A DNA stretch of 23,372 nt from Herpomyces periplanetae (lineage: Eukaryota > Ascomycota > Laboulbeniomycetes > Herpomycetales > Herpomycetaceae). This document shows positions 20,943 to 23,372 of the stretch, in pieces; position 1 is the first letter of the stretch, and each line of letters opens with the position of its first letter. Both the position numbers and the translations under genes were made by a program. The DNA lies in NCBI GenBank assembly GCA_009733715.1, contig WMKJ01000152.1, positions 1-23,372 on the forward strand, given 5' to 3'. A model generated the notes under the pieces. It did not search any database and was not told where the DNA came from. It saw nothing but the letters and a program-made list of their open reading frames with translations.

Positions 20943-20966
20943 ATGCGCTCCCACAAATCTTTAACG
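20943..20966 (+). repeat. Dispersed short repeat, copy 2
   Basis: This is the partner of 11317-11339. It shares ATGC, then GCTCCCACAAATCT, then TTAACG, differing only by a 2-base insertion and a 1-base deletion. Flanking bases are unrelated. Confidence 0.45.
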
Positions 20967-23088
20967 GCGAAGTGACTATAAACCAAAAATACAAACATCC
21001 AGTAAGTAGCATGCTGCTCCAAAATTCACGTCAGAATGTATCTACATTACTAATCTACTAAGTAATTTAAAAATACATTACAGTTATATGGCTAAAAAAT
21101 TATCGATTTAAAAACATTTCAACTCAGCATATATTTCTGTCATGTCCGTTTACATGATAATCCGCAATTTTTGATTTGCGATGCCTTAGACTAAGTCATT
21201 CCAATTTTCTACAGCGATAATGATGGCCACATGCTCAACGCCATGTTGCTTTCATAAATTTACTCATGCTTCTGATGAGATTTAATTATGAAAATATGAA
21301 CGTTCAAATAAAATAGAATAGGGTGCCGAAGCTGTAACAACATTGTCGAATAACTTTAAACATTCTAAGAAAAGGAAGTTAGGTTCAAGGGGACATTTAA
21401 ACTATGTGTGGTTGCACGTGATACATTAGAGGGGCAACCTTACATTTCTACGGGTTAGTATAAATTGATGTTAAAATTTTAGAGGTACACGTTGTTTCTC
21501 CAGGTGATTATTATCGGTTTGCTTCTCGTTAGAATTGTAAATTATTTTGAGTTGTTATTTCGTTTTTAGCGCACGAAGCTTGTCTTGATTTAAACTTTAT
21601 TTTCAGTCATGTACAGGTTGGCCGTGAATGATAAAGTACCGCATGCCCTATTCAACAGTTACACTTCTGAAGTACTTGAGTCTGTTGTAGCTATGTGGAT
21701 TAGTACTTCCAAAGTCGAATGTTATTAGGTATTGTGACATATTGAAAAGCATTTATCCGTATTAACAGCTGGACAGGACTGAGGGGTATAGTTACATATC
21801 CGACAATTTTGGCCTAAGTTGGTGCATGGTTGCAAAACAGAAATGTCAGTTCTTATGCTAACTGTTCGGCTGTCAAAAGCGATATTCCTAAAGCCTAGTC
21901 TTGCTTCTGGAATCACATGCAATGTTTTCCCACTGAGACGATCTTACTATATGAATGTACATAACTCCAATCTAAATAAGAAATTTTGAAAGAATTTCAT
22001 TTAGTAGAGTTGCAGCATTGTGTAGAAACTTTTAGATCATGATATAGGCAGTAGAATTAAGGTTGATACGAACTGGAACTTTTAGCGTAAAACTTATTTC
22101 CGATAGTTGGTGCACTCCCTCGGGTTATTAGAAGTTTGTATGACCTTGGGTATTGATCTATATAATAGCCAATATATTAAGTTAATGTTAATTCTCTAGC
22201 CCTAGCAAATGTAATACACTTATACGGGATAGCAGTATTTGAATTCTATAGCCTTTTTATGAATCCAGTAAATTTACTTAAATGTACTAATGAGCCACTA
22301 CGGGAGGAAAGCTAGTGTTAGTCAAGAATTTATAATCTGAAAAAATTATGGAGATTATAACACAACAAGAGCTCTCCTCATGCACAACTCTGATGACGTT
22401 TTACATCAAGTTGATTAATGCAAATTTATCTACTTTAGTATCAATAGCATGACCTAACAAATTTTTATGGAGGTTCCCAACTCCTTTGGTCCTTGTTGAT
22501 GCTCCGCGATTAAGTTCATACGTAAATGTCAATCTCTTAGTGGCTAATGAGCATTGATAACCTTTTTTGGACTTAAATTAATCTATATAAGATTGTGTAT
22601 TCATACCTTGATTTCAAGTTTTCTGCAATTATTTTTCATTTTTGTATCTTTATGAATGAATGGTATCCTATATGTCATATTGACTATACATTATTCTTGA
22701 ATTGCACACGACACTACAACTCCAATAATTTTCGAAATTAACTCAATGAAAACACAATAGCATAATGGGCTTGTTTTGGAGGGCTAAAAGTTTATGCTAT
22801 AATATTATCTATTTCTATTCAAATTGAAAGTATGTTTATCACATGCCACAGTTGCAATATTCTGATGTAATGTTGAATATTGGTTATACTGATAGCTATT
22901 ATCACATCTTTCCTGCAACATTGGTACTGAAATCATTTGCTATAACATCGAATATCGTAAAATGCTTAAGCGTAGTCATAAAAATTAGAGAATATTACAT
23001 TTTGCAACCCCTTGAGCAATATTGAATAGTACATGACAAAGGCACCCCATCCCCCAGTCAATGGCTAACATTTCACGGTTTTCGCATA

Positions 23089-23372
23089 ATGGCCGAAACA
23101 ATCAACTCAAGATTTTACCAAGGGCAAAGGGGGGTCTTCCTTTCAAATGAAAAGATAAAATGTAAGTATATCAGCAATAGAGAGGATGAAAAGAACCTTG
23201 ATTAAAATAGTAACAACTTTAAGGGGTTGTAATTTTCAGACAGCAAAAGGATTCAAAGCTCGAATAGTAAGGCAACTAGTTTTGGTGATTAGCATTCAAA
23301 AATCAACTGAGAATAAAACCGAAACTTACGGAGGACTTCTATGGAGATCAGTTTTTAAAACGACAGGAATCC
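23089..23372 (+). CDS. Candidate 5' part of an unrecognised spliced gene
   Basis: ATG 23089 opens a 24-codon frame (beginning MAETINSRFYQGQRG) that meets a perfect GTAAGT donor at 23162. After an 82-nt intron ending TTTTCAGACAG (23243), the phase-1 junction continues in frame (KSKGFKARIVRQLVLVI) and stays open to the window edge, about 67 residues in all. The second exon is G+C-poorer at codon position 3 than position 1 (about 26% against 40%), consistent with coding; the first exon does not show this. No domain is recognised. The other acceptor, TTTTCAG ending at 23239, would give an early stop in this phase. An alternative start at ATG 23061 lies in another frame and stops before the donor. 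The gene would be truncated by the window. Confidence 0.35.

Larger units (their letters stand above)
19960..23088. other. AT-rich spacer downstream of the TOG gene
   Basis: No supportable gene in about 3.1 kb. It holds the composite dyad at 20291-20343 and repeat copy 2 at 20943-20966. A minus-strand frame (about 21725-21937, 70 codons, no ATG) has six cysteines in its last third but no recognised family. A 60-residue plus-strand frame starts at ATG 22843. Both are compatible with chance. Confidence 0.5.

Noticed and set aside
1-23372. CRISPR arrays, rRNA, transposons, virus-like elements
   Set aside because: No regular spaced repeats, no conserved rRNA segments, no transposase, reverse transcriptase or capsid-like frames, and no long terminal repeats were seen.

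Overview
This window looks like AT-rich nuclear DNA from a eukaryote, probably a unicellular one. The evidence is eukaryote-only protein families, a 51-nt GT-AG intron with a CTAAC branch-point motif 13 nt before its AG, no Shine-Dalgarno spacing, and low gene density. By hand counts, non-coding stretches are roughly a third G+C and coding stretches about 38-41%. The lineage cannot be fixed from the window. Tiny introns with multi-kilobase AT-rich spacers would suit a gene-sparse protist, for example an apicomplexan relative or an early-diverging fungus-like parasite; that is a guess. I saw no rRNA, tRNA, CRISPR array, virus-like element or recognisable transposon.

Layout: (1) 1-3447 has no supportable gene. 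(2) 3448-4923, minus strand, is Notchless/Rsa4 (NLE1), a 60S ribosome assembly WD40 protein in one exon. (3) 4924-7480 is the spacer between two divergently transcribed genes. (4) 7481-9049, plus strand, is UBA2, the catalytic subunit of the SUMO E1. Its apparent stop overlaps a perfect GTGAGT donor, and an in-frame second exon at 9167-9461 is likely. (5) 9462-17257 is a very long spacer containing G+C-rich blocks, the strongest at about 16310-16700. (6) 17258 to about 19888, plus strand, is a two-TOG XMAP215/Stu2-type microtubule polymerase with at least one 51-nt intron and probably a second near the C terminus. (7) 19960-23088 has no supportable gene. (8) 23089-23372, plus strand, may be the first two exons of an unrecognised gene running off the window edge.

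The three recognised genes are core housekeeping functions (ribosome assembly, SUMO activation, microtubule growth). They do not form a system, and I see no convincing undescribed system here. The points most worth a second look are the alternative C termini of UBA2 and the TOG protein, the unexplained G+C islands in the 8-kb spacer, and a short dispersed repeat.
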